This document shows, piece by piece, positions 1-7,068 of a DNA stretch of 23,500 nt. How positions within the stretch are numbered: the first letter of the stretch is position 1; every line of letters begins with the position of its first letter. This DNA comes from Candidatus Woesearchaeota archaeon (GTDB lineage: Archaea; Nanobdellota; Nanobdellia; Woesearchaeales; ARS49), in NCBI GenBank assembly GCA_019323135.1, contig JAHWHT010000006.1, forward strand, positions 1 through 23,500. Direction: 5' to 3'. Under the pieces are notes generated by a model, which worked only from the letters and a program-made list of their open reading frames with translations, had not been told where the DNA came from and searched no databases. The position numbers were made by a program, and so were the translations under genes.

Positions 1-10
1 GTTTTTTTGT

Positions 11-63
11 GTTAAAAAAATCCAGGGTTATATCAAACTACAAATATAGTGGATTTTTTTAAC
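11..63. repeat. 14-bp perfect inverted repeat upstream of the first gene
   Basis: GTTAAAAAAATCCA at 11-24 is exactly complementary to 50-63, with a 25-nt loop. On the plus strand the right arm ends in a run of seven T. It could be a bidirectional terminator for a gene left of the window or a DNA site. Seen directly; function inferred. Confidence 0.5.
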
Positions 64-75
64 ATATAGAAAAAT

Positions 76-102
76 ATTTATATTAGAACTGTATACTACA
101 GT
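76..102 (+). promoter_or_regulatory. TATA box and possible operator of the winged-helix gene
   Basis: An AT-rich TATA-like stretch (ATTTATAT, about 76-83) lies about 25 nt before the ATG at 105, so the transcript is probably leaderless. Between them is the inverted repeat ACTGTA-TAC-TACAGT (88-102), placed where a repressor would block initiation. Since the gene itself encodes a winged-helix protein, self-repression is a reasonable guess. Confidence 0.4.
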
Positions 103-104
103 AT

Positions 105-437
105 ATGAAACGAGGCAGACCTGTAAAATCAGAGATAAGGCAGAATATAATAGAGATACTTGCAGTATCTGGAAAAGCATATGGCTACAGAATCCATAAA
201 TGGTATAACCAGATATTCCCACCATGTACTCGGGAGAATATTTATTACAATCTTAAAAAAGGCGTTATTCTAAAGGAATTGAAGATAGAAGAGATAAAAC
301 AAGAGAAAGGAGACTATTCCTGGGGAAGCGTTGTTGAAAAAAAGTATTATACTGTAGGGCCAAGTGGAAAGCCTAGCGGAGATGTCCGTGTAAAAGAATT
401 CTTTGAGAAGATGAAGAAGAGCACTCAAAAGAAATAG
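105..437 (+). CDS. winged-helix DNA-binding protein, PadR-like
   Basis: A 110-aa protein with an N-terminal RGRPVKSE stretch and a helix-turn-helix/wing pattern over residues 10-85. The segment YGYRIHKWYNQIFP followed by TRENIYYNLKKG resembles the recognition-helix region of PadR-type regulators, which sense a ligand through a C-terminal helix; here that helix is short (about 88-110, Lys-rich). The first ATG at 105 sits directly downstream of a TATA box, so I kept it. The ACTGTA/TACAGT inverted repeat at 88-102 overlaps the expected transcription start and is a candidate operator. The next gene begins 41 nt downstream and could be co-transcribed, although a TATA-like CTTTAAAAA precedes it. 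The fold assignment is moderately sure; the target is unknown. Confidence 0.6.
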   Translation: MKRGRPVKSEIRQNIIEILAVSGKAYGYRIHKWYNQIFPPCTRENIYYNLKKGVILKELKIEEIKQEKGDYSWGSVVEKKYYTVGPSGKPSGDVRVKEFFEKMKKSTQKK

Positions 438-478
438 AGTGAAACTTTAAAAACAATCAAATAATACTTAACAATAAA

Positions 479-1126
479 ATGTTGGAAGAAAATAATACTA
501 TAGAAGATAAAGTTGCAAGATACAGAATGCTCGCCAAAATGTATGAGCTTGCACACAAAAAAAGAGAATATCAAATAACTGCAGATGATTTCAGAGACAA
601 CTTCATAATAAGAGGCCAGCTAAATAATTTCTCATTTGAATATAGAATCTATAAACAACTTGTTCAAATATCTGCACAATGCAACCAACACCATATTGAA
701 ATCAATGCAAACACAACAGACAGAATAGAAAGTTTTACAATAAATGAAAAATCATACAATTTAATACACGCATTAGGACATGACATAAAACAAGAACTTA
801 CAGATCTTATAGAACACCTAATTGAAAAAAATAAATTTATACAAAACGACTTCATAGAAAAGCGTCCAGCAGAACTTTATGAAGCCGCGCATGAAGGAAA
901 ATACATAGATGCGACTGATTATGATGAAGAAATCAAAGATTATCTAAAAGTGATGATGTTCGGCCACTCAATCTATAAAAGAATACAAAAAGAACTAAAA
1001 GAAAAAATACCTGAATTCTTTGAGATAATAGAAGCTTATAAAAGAGGAGAATACCATCCGCCGGGAGAAATACCTGCGCAATTAACATCAGCAACAGACA
1101 CTGTTAAAGAATTTGACTTAAGCTAG
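479..1126 (+). CDS. uncharacterised helical protein
   Basis: A 215-aa acidic/lysine-rich protein that I do not recognise. It has no signal peptide, membrane segment or cysteine motif. Predicted character is almost all alpha-helix, with a helical segment around residues 95-125 (YNLIHALGHDIKQEL then LIEHLIEKN) and a proline-rich tail (YHPPGEIPAQ near 193-202). An archaeal TATA-like CTTTAAAAA lies about 27 nt upstream of the ATG, so the mRNA is probably leaderless. The stop codon overlaps the convergent trmJ stop by 9 nt, which fits the compact chromosome. Codon use is AT-rich like its neighbours. No function is assigned. Confidence 0.6.
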   Translation: MLEENNTIEDKVARYRMLAKMYELAHKKREYQITADDFRDNFIIRGQLNNFSFEYRIYKQLVQISAQCNQHHIEINANTTDRIESFTINEKSYNLIHALGHDIKQELTDLIEHLIEKNKFIQNDFIEKRPAELYEAAHEGKYIDATDYDEEIKDYLKVMMFGHSIYKRIQKELKEKIPEFFEIIEAYKRGEYHPPGEIPAQLTSATDTVKEFDLS

Positions 1127-1795
1127 TTTCTTAAAAAAACCCATTAGTGCGTATGCTTCTCTTTTTGTTAAGAAAGATTTGCCAATCATTCTTTTCCATA
1201 CTTTTATTTGAGTTTCTTTTTTCTGAGGAGTTTTGAAAGTAATTTTCTTTAGCGCGTTATTGAGCAATTTCATCAACTGATCTTTTTCTGTCTTTGTTGC
1301 CAAAAGAATGTGTTCACTAACTTTTTTAGTTGACAAAGACTTGCTTAATTCATAGCAGACAAGTGCAACAGCATGGCTTAAGTTTAAAGTAGGGTATTTT
1401 TTAGAGCTAGGAATGGTGCAGACAAAATCACAAGCCAAAACTTCTTCGTTTGTGAGTCCTGGGCCCTCTCTTCCGAATACAATTCCTATCTTGCCTTTAC
1501 TAGGGATTATCTTGTTTAGTTGTTCAGGTGAAATAGGTGAACGAGGGATGTTATAATCAGTGCCAAGCATAGCAGTAGTTGCGATTAAAGTATCCATCTT
1601 AGGAAACCGTTTCACAACTTTAGCTTTTTTTAGAACATCGATGCCATGCTTTGCTCTCTTAATTGCTTCTTTACTATTCTTTTTACACTTAGGATTGACT
1701 AAAACAAGATTAATGAAACCAAAGTTAGCCATTGCCCTAGCAACAGCACCAACATTGCCTGACTTTCTTGGTTCTATTAGGATTATTGAGATCAT
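1118..1795 (-). CDS. trmJ: TrmJ-like SPOUT tRNA 2'-O-methyltransferase
   Basis: A 225-aa SpoU/TrmH-superfamily methyltransferase; TrmJ members methylate the ribose of nucleotide 32 in tRNA using S-adenosylmethionine. The three SPOUT motifs are all visible: NVGAVARAMANFG near the N-terminus, GIVFGREGPGLTNEEV in the middle, and TLNLSHAVALVCYEL, which forms the knot and cofactor pocket. A C-terminal helical extension (about 165-225) is typical of TrmJ. I chose the ATG at 1795 rather than the upstream one at 1819: MISIILIEP is the usual beginning of the fold, and this start avoids overlapping the S2P gene, which ends at 1797. It is the last gene of the aIF5A/eL40/S2P/trmJ minus-strand block. The family is certain; the exact target base is inferred. 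Confidence 0.85.
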   Translation of the reverse strand: MISIILIEPRKSGNVGAVARAMANFGFINLVLVNPKCKKNSKEAIKRAKHGIDVLKKAKVVKRFPKMDTLIATTAMLGTDYNIPRSPISPEQLNKIIPSKGKIGIVFGREGPGLTNEEVLACDFVCTIPSSKKYPTLNLSHAVALVCYELSKSLSTKKVSEHILLATKTEKDQLMKLLNNALKKITFKTPQKKETQIKVWKRMIGKSFLTKREAYALMGFFKKLA

Positions 1796-1796
1796 T

Positions 1797-2966
1797 TTAC
1801 AAGAAACCTGCAATAACATTAAACAATACTAGAACAAAGAATAATAAACTTACGTATTTCCAGGCAAGATAACCTTTTTTCTTATTCATTTTCATGAAGA
1901 CTGCTTTGACCATTCTTCCGCCGTCAATAGGACCTAGAGGAAGCAGGTTGAATAATCCGATACCCAGGTTCAAGACAAATAACCAGTACAGGAATCCAGA
2001 AATCCATTCAATAGCTGCTGGAACAAATGAGCCATACTTTGCAACAAAGTCTGGATTAGGTTCTACGTACTGCTTGCTGCTGATGCCAAGATAAGGCAGT
2101 GATTCATTCTTAGGGTGGCTCCCTAGCTTAACAGCATATGCCGTGTTTAAAGTTTTTACAACAACAGTCTGATTGACTTTATACTTTTTAACAGCGTTTG
2201 TGAAATTTTTAACTGAAGTAATGCGAGTCTTTTCAAACTTGGTGACAATTTCACCAGAAGGAACTCCTGCTACTGCAAAAGGCCCGTCTTCAACAACTTC
2301 AATAATTTCAACACCTTTTCTATCAAATGCAGTGTCTAATATTGGAGCTGCTGCATGTGAAATCAATAAAAACACAACACCTGCAGTAATAATATTAGCA
2401 AAAGGACCTGCTGCAAAAACACTTAACTGTGCTCTCAAACTTTTCTTAAGCAGCTGCCTTTCTTCTGGCTCAACAAAAGCTGCAGGAATAATTGGGAAAA
2501 TGACACCTAAAAAAGCAATGCCAGATGATTTGATTTTAATGTTATACACTCTTGCAATCAAGCCGTGTGAAAATTCGTGCACAACAGCAATCACAAAAAT
2601 AGCAAGAATCCAATAGATAAATGGAACGAAAAAAACACCTTTTGCCTCAAACGGAAGTACTGGCTGAATACCTGGAGCAATGCCTGGCTCAAGCAATAAA
2701 TTAAAAGTATTTTTCAACAACTCAAAACCAATCAGTATCATGCCAAGGAAGCCGATGATAACTCCAAGAAAAGAAACTGTCTTTAAAAGTTTTGGAAGGG
2801 TTTTTGCCCCCTTATCCATCAATTTAAGACCCAACTTGGTCTTATACATAGCAAAATAAAGTAATGGAAAGAAAATCTTTTGGAGCTCAATCTTTTTTCG
2901 CTCTAGATATAAAAATAGAAGCATGAACAAAATGAATACTATTGCTGCGATGGAATTATACTCCAT
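1797..2966 (-). CDS. site-2 protease family (M50) membrane metalloprotease with PDZ domain
   Basis: A 389-aa intramembrane zinc protease of the S2P/RseP family, which cuts membrane-bound substrates inside the bilayer. The zinc motif HEFSH is at 130-134 within a hydrophobic helix, and the second catalytic motif LLPLGPIDGGR is at 341-351. Between them, residues about 218-282 form a PDZ-like domain (GPFAVAGVPSGEIVTKFE). Hydrophobic helices lie at about 5-20, 63-90, 112-138, 182-204, 322-345 and at the C-terminus. All expected catalytic residues are present and the length is normal for archaeal members. It is followed after 1 nt by trmJ and preceded 15 nt upstream by eL40, so it is probably one transcript with housekeeping translation genes. 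The substrate is unknown. Confidence 0.9.
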   Translation of the reverse strand: MEYNSIAAIVFILFMLLFLYLERKKIELQKIFFPLLYFAMYKTKLGLKLMDKGAKTLPKLLKTVSFLGVIIGFLGMILIGFELLKNTFNLLLEPGIAPGIQPVLPFEAKGVFFVPFIYWILAIFVIAVVHEFSHGLIARVYNIKIKSSGIAFLGVIFPIIPAAFVEPEERQLLKKSLRAQLSVFAAGPFANIITAGVVFLLISHAAAPILDTAFDRKGVEIIEVVEDGPFAVAGVPSGEIVTKFEKTRITSVKNFTNAVKKYKVNQTVVVKTLNTAYAVKLGSHPKNESLPYLGISSKQYVEPNPDFVAKYGSFVPAAIEWISGFLYWLFVLNLGIGLFNLLPLGPIDGGRMVKAVFMKMNKKKGYLAWKYVSLLFFVLVLFNVIAGFL

Positions 2967-2981
2967 TTGGGTTAAGAAACT

Positions 2982-3143
2982 TTACCTCTTTCTTTTTGGT
3001 TTGAATGCTCTACTATCACAAGTCCTGCACATGATTTTACCTTCAATCATCTTACGAGGCGGAGCTTTCATAACAGATTTACATCTACGGCAAACATAAC
3101 GATTCTTGAACTTTCTTGCTTCTGCTTCTGGAAACTTAGCCAA
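2982..3143 (-). CDS. rpl40e: large-subunit ribosomal protein eL40 (L40e)
   Basis: The zinc-binding protein eL40 of the archaeal large ribosomal subunit. With a TTG start at 3143 it is 53 aa. It begins MAKFPEAEARKF, the usual archaeal eL40 N-terminus, and carries four zinc-ligand cysteines at 18, 21, 39 and 42, then a basic tail KPKRKR. I prefer this TTG over the in-frame ATG at 3179 because a Shine-Dalgarno GAGGTG sits 6 nt before the TTG and the 12 extra residues have no counterpart in the family. The start codon overlaps the last codons of a 23-codon reading frame that opens right after aIF5A, suggesting translational coupling. The S2P gene follows 15 nt downstream. Confidence 0.85.
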   Translation of the reverse strand: MAKFPEAEARKFKNRYVCRRCKSVMKAPPRKMIEGKIMCRTCDSRAFKPKRKR

Positions 3144-3207
3144 AATTAACACCTCTGGTGAAATTTTGGGTAAGCTCAAAAATTTCTAATTTTTGTTGTT
3201 TTGCCAT
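3136..3207 (-). CDS. 23-aa mini-ORF bridging aIF5A and eL40
   Basis: An ATG one nucleotide after the aIF5A stop (TAA-T-ATG) opens a 23-codon frame beginning MAKQQKLEIFEL. It ends in a TAA that overlaps the eL40 TTG start by 8 nt. The last codons of aIF5A supply a GGAG about 9 nt before this ATG, and the eL40 Shine-Dalgarno lies inside the mini-ORF. This geometry would let ribosomes pass from aIF5A through the mini-ORF to eL40. Whether the peptide has its own function cannot be told; it may serve only as a coupling device. Confidence 0.4.
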   Translation of the reverse strand: MAKQQKLEIFELTQNFTRGVNFG

Positions 3208-3208
3208 A

Positions 3209-3607
3209 TTAATCTGCTCCTTTTACTTGTTTTAATATTTTTTCGCCTAAGATTACCCAAAATACAATTTGAGCACCTTCAACAACCTGATCCTTAAATT
3301 CATCTGTGATTGGCAAATCAAACGTCTCATAAGTCTCAACATCCATCACATTAGCAATATTGCCTGTAACAGACAAGACCTGAGCAGTCTTTTTATCAAT
3401 TATTGGAACTTCAACATTTTCACCAGAGGGCTTAAGAGTTTCTCTTCTTTTGCCGTCCATGATACCTGTTGCAACAATTCTGTATTTTGCATGACCGTGC
3501 TTGCCGGACTTAGATGATTCACAACTAGTCACTTTGCAAGCAGCATCATCGATTATAATATAACTACCAACCTTGATAGCGTTTACCCCAACTGTTTTTT
3601 TTGACAT
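3209..3607 (-). CDS. eif5A: translation initiation factor aIF5A
   Basis: A 132-aa archaeal IF5A, the hypusine-containing factor that binds the ribosomal E site and helps peptide-bond formation at difficult sequences. The N-terminal SH3-like domain carries the modified loop SGKHGHAK with the hypusine/deoxyhypusine lysine at residue 36. The C-terminal OB-fold domain runs from about residue 70 (VEVPIIDKKTAQVLSV) to the end. The start is the second of two overlapping ATGs (ATGAATG): it is in frame and has AGGTG 6 nt upstream. A TATA-like TTTATAAATA lies at about 3650-3659 on this strand. First gene of the block continuing with eL40, S2P and trmJ. Confidence 0.95.
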   Translation of the reverse strand: MSKKTVGVNAIKVGSYIIIDDAACKVTSCESSKSGKHGHAKYRIVATGIMDGKRRETLKPSGENVEVPIIDKKTAQVLSVTGNIANVMDVETYETFDLPITDEFKDQVVEGAQIVFWVILGEKILKQVKGAD

Positions 3608-3742
3608 TCATAACACCTGTTTCCGATACTAAGTAAAATTTGGAAACTATTTATAAAACTTACGCAAAATATCACTGAAATCCGCCAGTTTTTTAAATAA
3701 ACAGGCCATATATTCAACTAATACCTAGTGAGGAAGACAAAA
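3608..3742. promoter_or_regulatory. divergent promoter region, aIF5A and unknown gene
   Basis: Minus strand: TTTATAAATA at about 3650-3659 serves aIF5A. Plus strand: TTTTTTAAATAAAC at about 3689-3702 and CATATATTC at about 3707-3715 are TATA candidates for the gene at 3743. GTGAGG at 3728-3733 is the Shine-Dalgarno for that gene. Confidence 0.45.
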
Positions 3743-4132
3743 ATGACAACAGAATCAAAATACCACACACTGAGAGACAGAGTCGAGAATGAAGTATTCC
3801 CAAGAATGACAAATGAAGAGACTAGACAGGGAATGCTGGCAATAATGGAAGACCCAAGATACGCGCTTTCATATGACAAATTTGCAGAAGAACTTGGAAA
3901 AGATGATCATCTGCAAAACTTGATAATTCTTAGAGAAGAATTCCACAAAGGATGCTGGAATAACATGATAAGCTGGTTCAGACAAGTATTAGACTCAAAG
4001 CCGTATAATTTCAAAAGATTCAGAAATATATCCCTGGACTACGCAAGAGTACTACAGCTTCAAGAATATGAACTGAAACAAAAAGGCAATTATCCTGGAT
4101 TCGACTTAATAAGCTTACTTCCAGAAGAATAA
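3743..4132 (+). CDS. uncharacterised small protein
   Basis: A 129-aa soluble protein that I do not recognise. It has no transmembrane segment and no cysteine cluster, and is rich in Arg, Glu and aromatic residues (HKGCWNNMISWFRQVL around 78-93; FDLISLLPEE at the end). I chose the ATG at 3743 because GTGAGG sits 9 nt upstream; the in-frame GTG at 3728 would place its first codon inside that ribosome-binding site. The 3' end overlaps the convergent metalloprotease gene by 18 nt. Composition matches the rest of the chromosome. Mostly helical; function unknown. Confidence 0.6.
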   Translation: MTTESKYHTLRDRVENEVFPRMTNEETRQGMLAIMEDPRYALSYDKFAEELGKDDHLQNLIILREEFHKGCWNNMISWFRQVLDSKPYNFKRFRNISLDYARVLQLQEYELKQKGNYPGFDLISLLPEE

Positions 4133-4783
4133 AAACTTCTTTGCTTTGTTTTTTTTTAAAATTACACCTAATTTCTTTTCAATTAAATCATAATTTGGAA
4201 ACTCTTTTTCTTTTTTCCTGAATTCTGCTGTGTGATGATAGGATTTGCCATTCTTGTTTTTGAATTTGAATTTTTTATGGAGTAATTCGTGATACATAAC
4301 GTAATCAAGGCAGTCTTGGTGAGCGATTATGTGTTTTGTTATAGATACTGTGTCTGTGCCATAAGTATAGTGGCCCAGGGTTCTTGTACCCTCTGATAGA
4401 GAGAGATTAGGCTGGTCAATCATGCCTGCAAAAAAAGCGTCATTAACTCTATTGAAGGATGCTTCTAGCACAGGGTGTGATTTTGTCTTAGGAACTGCAA
4501 GATGCGCCTGCTTGATGAAGATACTGTATAAGTCCATGCTTGTGGTCTTTGCTTTTTTCTTGAACATCTTGCACATCAATTCCTGAATAAGACCCATTTT
4601 TATTTTTTTATCAACAGAACGCCACTGCTTGCTCAAATTGAAAATCAATTCTTTAGTAAAACGATTCAATTGAACATTTGCATTATACCCCTTGAATCTT
4701 CCAGAATATTTAATTTTAGCAGAATAAGTAAAAGACTTATCTGGACAAATTTCCATAAAGGCTTCTTCAATCATACCCGCCAT
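4115..4783 (-). CDS. HExxH zinc metallopeptidase, SprT/YgjP (DUF45)-like
   Basis: A 222-aa soluble protein with a zincin signature: YVMYHELLHKKF places HELLH at residues 165-169, and HHTAEFRKKEKEFPNY at 183-198 supplies the likely third ligand (His183 or His184), as in SprT and YgjP/DUF45 proteins. The N-terminal 100 residues are basic and mostly beta/helical (YSAKIKYSGRFKGYNANVQL). SprT relatives cut proteins crosslinked to DNA, whereas YgjP relatives are poorly characterised; I cannot decide between them. The ATG at 4783 or the in-frame ATG at 4774 could be the start, and neither has a strong ribosome-binding site. The 3' end overlaps the convergent gene by 18 nt. The protein ends in FLFFWK. 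Confidence 0.65.
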   Translation of the reverse strand: MAGMIEEAFMEICPDKSFTYSAKIKYSGRFKGYNANVQLNRFTKELIFNLSKQWRSVDKKIKMGLIQELMCKMFKKKAKTTSMDLYSIFIKQAHLAVPKTKSHPVLEASFNRVNDAFFAGMIDQPNLSLSEGTRTLGHYTYGTDTVSITKHIIAHQDCLDYVMYHELLHKKFKFKNKNGKSYHHTAEFRKKEKEFPNYDLIEKKLGVILKKNKAKKFLFFWK

Positions 4784-4836
4784 TTTTTTGTTCGATTTTT
4801 ACGTTTTGTATATTTTATAGGTTAAAATCTCGAAAC

Positions 4837-4860
4837 TTAATTTTGTCAGAGCAAAATTAA
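4837..4860 (-). terminator. hairpin just past the aRF1 stop
   Basis: TTAATTTTG (4837-4845) is exactly complementary to 4852-4860 with a 6-nt loop, starting 3 nt beyond the aRF1 stop on the minus strand. There is no T-run of seven or more after it, so termination is only a possibility. The same segment lies in the upstream region of the metalloprotease gene. Confidence 0.35.
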
Positions 4861-4863
4861 TTT

Positions 4864-5964
4864 CTATGCAGCCAATTTATATCTTAAGAGTGCAGCAACG
4901 CCGCCAAGATCCCTCAACTGAACACCTTCTCTTGTCTCAGTAGAGATAATCTTAACTTCTGTAGAAAACTTTTTAGCCAGCTCATCAAAATCATCAATCA
5001 ATTCATCACTCAAACTCTCTGAAATCAACAAAACATCTACTGCACCCATGTTCAGAGCCTTCTTAACTTCCTTCTCACCATAAGACACCTTATCAGGATC
5101 TTTTGCAAGCCCTTCAAAAAAACGTGCCATCACTTTTTTCTCGTCAACAATCTCTTCTTTAGCAAGAATATCCTCGCTCCTGTCAACAAGCTCCTGCAGG
5201 CCAAACTCTTCTGTATAAGAAAGATCTTTAACCCCTATAATTTTCTTTTTGATGTCGCCAGTAAGAAAATTGCCATCAACCAATTCATGCTTAGTAGGAC
5301 CTGGGCCTCCGACAATGATTCCTTTGACACCCTCCCGCATCAAGAACTCATCTTTCATGTAATCTGCAACCTTTTTCATGTGATCTTTTAGAGCCAAAGC
5401 CCTATTCTGCTCAAACCTGTGTGCAGACTGACCGCCAGCTTTCATCTTTCCAGGAACATGAGAGTGAGTCTTTAACAGAGGAACAATAGTCTTTCCTTTT
5501 AACAAAGCAACACTTGCATCACGCCTGTCAAGAACAACCAAGCCATACATCTCTTTGATGGCAAGCAATTCTTTTAACAAATCAACTTCAAAAAGCTTAT
5601 CACACTTGTAGATTCTAGTTTTAAGGGGTACTGGAGGTTCAATACTCCAGACCTTAACATCAGATTTGCCTTCTCTTGCCAAGACATTACCTGCAAAGAC
5701 AGCCAATCCATTAGGGGGAGTCTGCGGGAATAATTTTAGGTGCTGAATCATTCGTTCCAGGGCATCAATAACATTCTTCCTGGTGGCAGCAGACTTGATA
5801 TTTGCTGCAGTACCCTGTTCTTGAGCTAAATGAGTAGTAATCTTGTTAATATCATAACCTTGCGGAATATAAACTGTCACAAACTCAGTATGCGCAGCCT
5901 TACAGGCCTCTAATTCCTTGATAAACTTCTTTAGTTTATGCTTCTGTTGTGCAGTGATTGTCAT
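4864..5964 (-). CDS. prf1: peptide chain release factor aRF1
   Basis: A 366-aa archaeal class-1 release factor that recognises stop codons and triggers peptide release. Stop-codon recognition motifs are present: NIKS at 55-58 and the YxCxxxF motif as YKCDKLF at 119-125. The catalytic GGQ is at 177-179 in KMKAGGQSAHRF. The C-terminal domain, which binds the aRF3/ABCE1-type partner, ends near ALLRYKLAA. At 366 aa it is clearly shorter than the roughly 410 aa usual for archaeal and eukaryotic factors. The missing length seems to fall in the C-terminal domain, where the cysteine-bearing minidomain insertion should be; no CxxC is visible there. A TATA box (CTTTTATAAAC, 5987-5998) lies about 25 nt upstream, so the transcript is near leaderless. 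Confidence 0.93.
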   Translation of the reverse strand: MTITAQQKHKLKKFIKELEACKAAHTEFVTVYIPQGYDINKITTHLAQEQGTAANIKSAATRKNVIDALERMIQHLKLFPQTPPNGLAVFAGNVLAREGKSDVKVWSIEPPVPLKTRIYKCDKLFEVDLLKELLAIKEMYGLVVLDRRDASVALLKGKTIVPLLKTHSHVPGKMKAGGQSAHRFEQNRALALKDHMKKVADYMKDEFLMREGVKGIIVGGPGPTKHELVDGNFLTGDIKKKIIGVKDLSYTEEFGLQELVDRSEDILAKEEIVDEKKVMARFFEGLAKDPDKVSYGEKEVKKALNMGAVDVLLISESLSDELIDDFDELAKKFSTEVKIISTETREGVQLRDLGGVAALLRYKLAA

Positions 5965-6056
5965 ACACAGAATAATTATAGAGGGGTTTATAAAAGTTTG
6001 TTCCCTATTGCAAATTATAGTAAGCTTTTTAAATGACCCATTGTTCTTAACGTGCT
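5965..6056. promoter_or_regulatory. divergent promoters of aRF1 and eL43
   Basis: Minus strand: CTTTTATAAAC read across 5987-5998, about 25-30 nt before the aRF1 ATG. Plus strand: GCTTTTTAAATG around 6023-6034, about 25 nt before the eL43 ATG at 6057. Both fit leaderless or very short-leader transcripts. Confidence 0.6.
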
Positions 6057-6338
6057 ATGGCAGTTGAAAAGGGACTTGGTCCGGCCAAAAGGTTTGGCCC
6101 GAGATACGGAAGAACAGTGAAGTTTAAGCTTGCTAAAATTGAAAAGCAGCAGAGAAAACCACAGATATGCCCATACTGCGATAAACCTAAAGCAAAAAGG
6201 ATTTCTGCAGGAATATATGAATGCAAAAAATGCAGTTCTAAATTCACAGGCAGAGCATACTTTCTAAAGAAAAAACCACCGGTAATAATCAGACCAGAAG
6301 CAGAAGAAGTACAGGAACAAAAAGAAGAGGAAGAGTAA
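6057..6338 (+). CDS. rpl37ae: large-subunit ribosomal protein eL43 (L37Ae)
   Basis: A 93-aa zinc-ribbon ribosomal protein of the archaeal/eukaryotic large subunit. The family N-terminus GLGPAKRFGPRYGRTVKFK is clear. The zinc ligands are Cys38 and Cys41 (CPYC) and Cys56 and Cys59 (CKKC), followed by FTGRAYF. The acidic C-terminal tail EEVQEQKEEEE is longer than needed for the fold. The start at 6057 lies downstream of a TATA-like element. It leads an operon with rpo12 (4-nt gap), prefoldin beta (overlapping) and UPF0147, a gene order typical of archaea. Confidence 0.93.
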   Translation: MAVEKGLGPAKRFGPRYGRTVKFKLAKIEKQQRKPQICPYCDKPKAKRISAGIYECKKCSSKFTGRAYFLKKKPPVIIRPEAEEVQEQKEEEE

Positions 6339-6342
6339 AAAA

Positions 6343-6480
6343 ATGACAAAGTACACATGCTTTAAATGCAGCAAAAAAATATCAACTGACATGATGGGCA
6401 AAAGAGTTCGATGCCCTTACTGCGGCAGCAAAATTCTATACAAATCAAGATCACAAATAACAAAGGTTAAAGCAAGATGA
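6343..6480 (+). CDS. rpo12: RNA polymerase subunit Rpo12 (RpoP)
   Basis: A 45-aa zinc-ribbon subunit of the archaeal RNA polymerase, equivalent to eukaryotic Rpb12/RPABC4; it helps anchor Rpo3 and Rpo10. It begins MTKYTCFKCSKKI and has four zinc-ligand cysteines at 6, 9, 24 and 27 (CFKC and CPYC), followed by the family's GSKILYKSR segment. The length is normal. It is easy to miss because it is so short, but the position between eL43 and prefoldin beta is the classical archaeal arrangement. Its TGA overlaps the prefoldin ATG as ATGA (6477-6480), indicating coupled translation. Confidence 0.93.
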   Translation: MTKYTCFKCSKKISTDMMGKRVRCPYCGSKILYKSRSQITKVKAR

Positions 6481-6806
6481 GTGAAAAAGACGCGCAAGAA
6501 AGCATTGGCAGACTGCAGATGTTAGAACAGCAAGTGCAGACAATGGCTATGCAGAAACAACAATTTCAAACACAATTATTTGAAGTTGAAAACGCGCTAA
6601 AAGAACTCAAAGACACAAAAACTGCCTACAAAATCATAGGCAACATAATGGTTCTTTCTGACAAAGATAAATTAGCAAAAGACTTAGAACAGAAAAAAGA
6701 AATAGCAGATTTAAGAATCGCAAACCTGGACAAAGAAGAGAAGAAACTTAAAGAGAAAGCAAAAAAACTCCAGGAAGACCTGCTATCTACGCTAAAAAAG
6801 AAATAA
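6477..6806 (+). CDS. pfdB: prefoldin beta subunit
   Basis: A 109-aa beta subunit of the hexameric archaeal chaperone prefoldin, which captures unfolded proteins between coiled-coil arms and hands them to the chaperonin. The N-terminal helix (about 3-50; QMLEQQVQTMAMQKQQF) and C-terminal helix (about 70-109; Lys/Glu-rich heptads) make the coiled coil. They are joined by the beta-hairpin TAYKIIGNIMVLSDK (about 55-70), which is diagnostic for the beta subunit. The start overlaps the rpo12 stop as ATGA. UPF0147 follows after 13 nt. Confidence 0.92.
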   Translation: MSEKDAQESIGRLQMLEQQVQTMAMQKQQFQTQLFEVENALKELKDTKTAYKIIGNIMVLSDKDKLAKDLEQKKEIADLRIANLDKEEKKLKEKAKKLQEDLLSTLKKK

Positions 6807-6819
6807 GGACACAACTAAA

Positions 6820-7068
6820 ATGAGTGAAAATAAATTAGTGACAGTAATATCCCTGCTACGTGAATTAGAGGGAGATAGCTGTGTGCCTAAAAACATAAAA
6901 AGCAAAATCACACTTACAATTCAAGATTTAGAGACCAGCAAAGAAGAGGCCTCAATAAAAGTAAGCAGAGCACTGCATGCGCTTGAAGAACTGACAGACA
7001 ACTGCAATATGCAGTCAGACACAAGAACACAATTATTCAATATTGTAAGCGCACTAGAAATGAAGTAA
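6820..7068 (+). CDS. UPF0147 family protein
   Basis: An 82-aa helical protein of the archaeal family UPF0147, whose function is not established. The family pattern is visible: LLRELEGDSCVPKNIKSKI at about 12-30, then a helix, then LEELTDNCNMQSDTRTQLFNIVSALE at about 55-80. It follows prefoldin beta by 13 nt and almost certainly shares its transcript, which suggests a translation or folding role by association only. The stop codon directly abuts the convergent MscS gene's stop with no spacer. Confidence 0.88.
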   Translation: MSENKLVTVISLLRELEGDSCVPKNIKSKITLTIQDLETSKEEASIKVSRALHALEELTDNCNMQSDTRTQLFNIVSALEMK

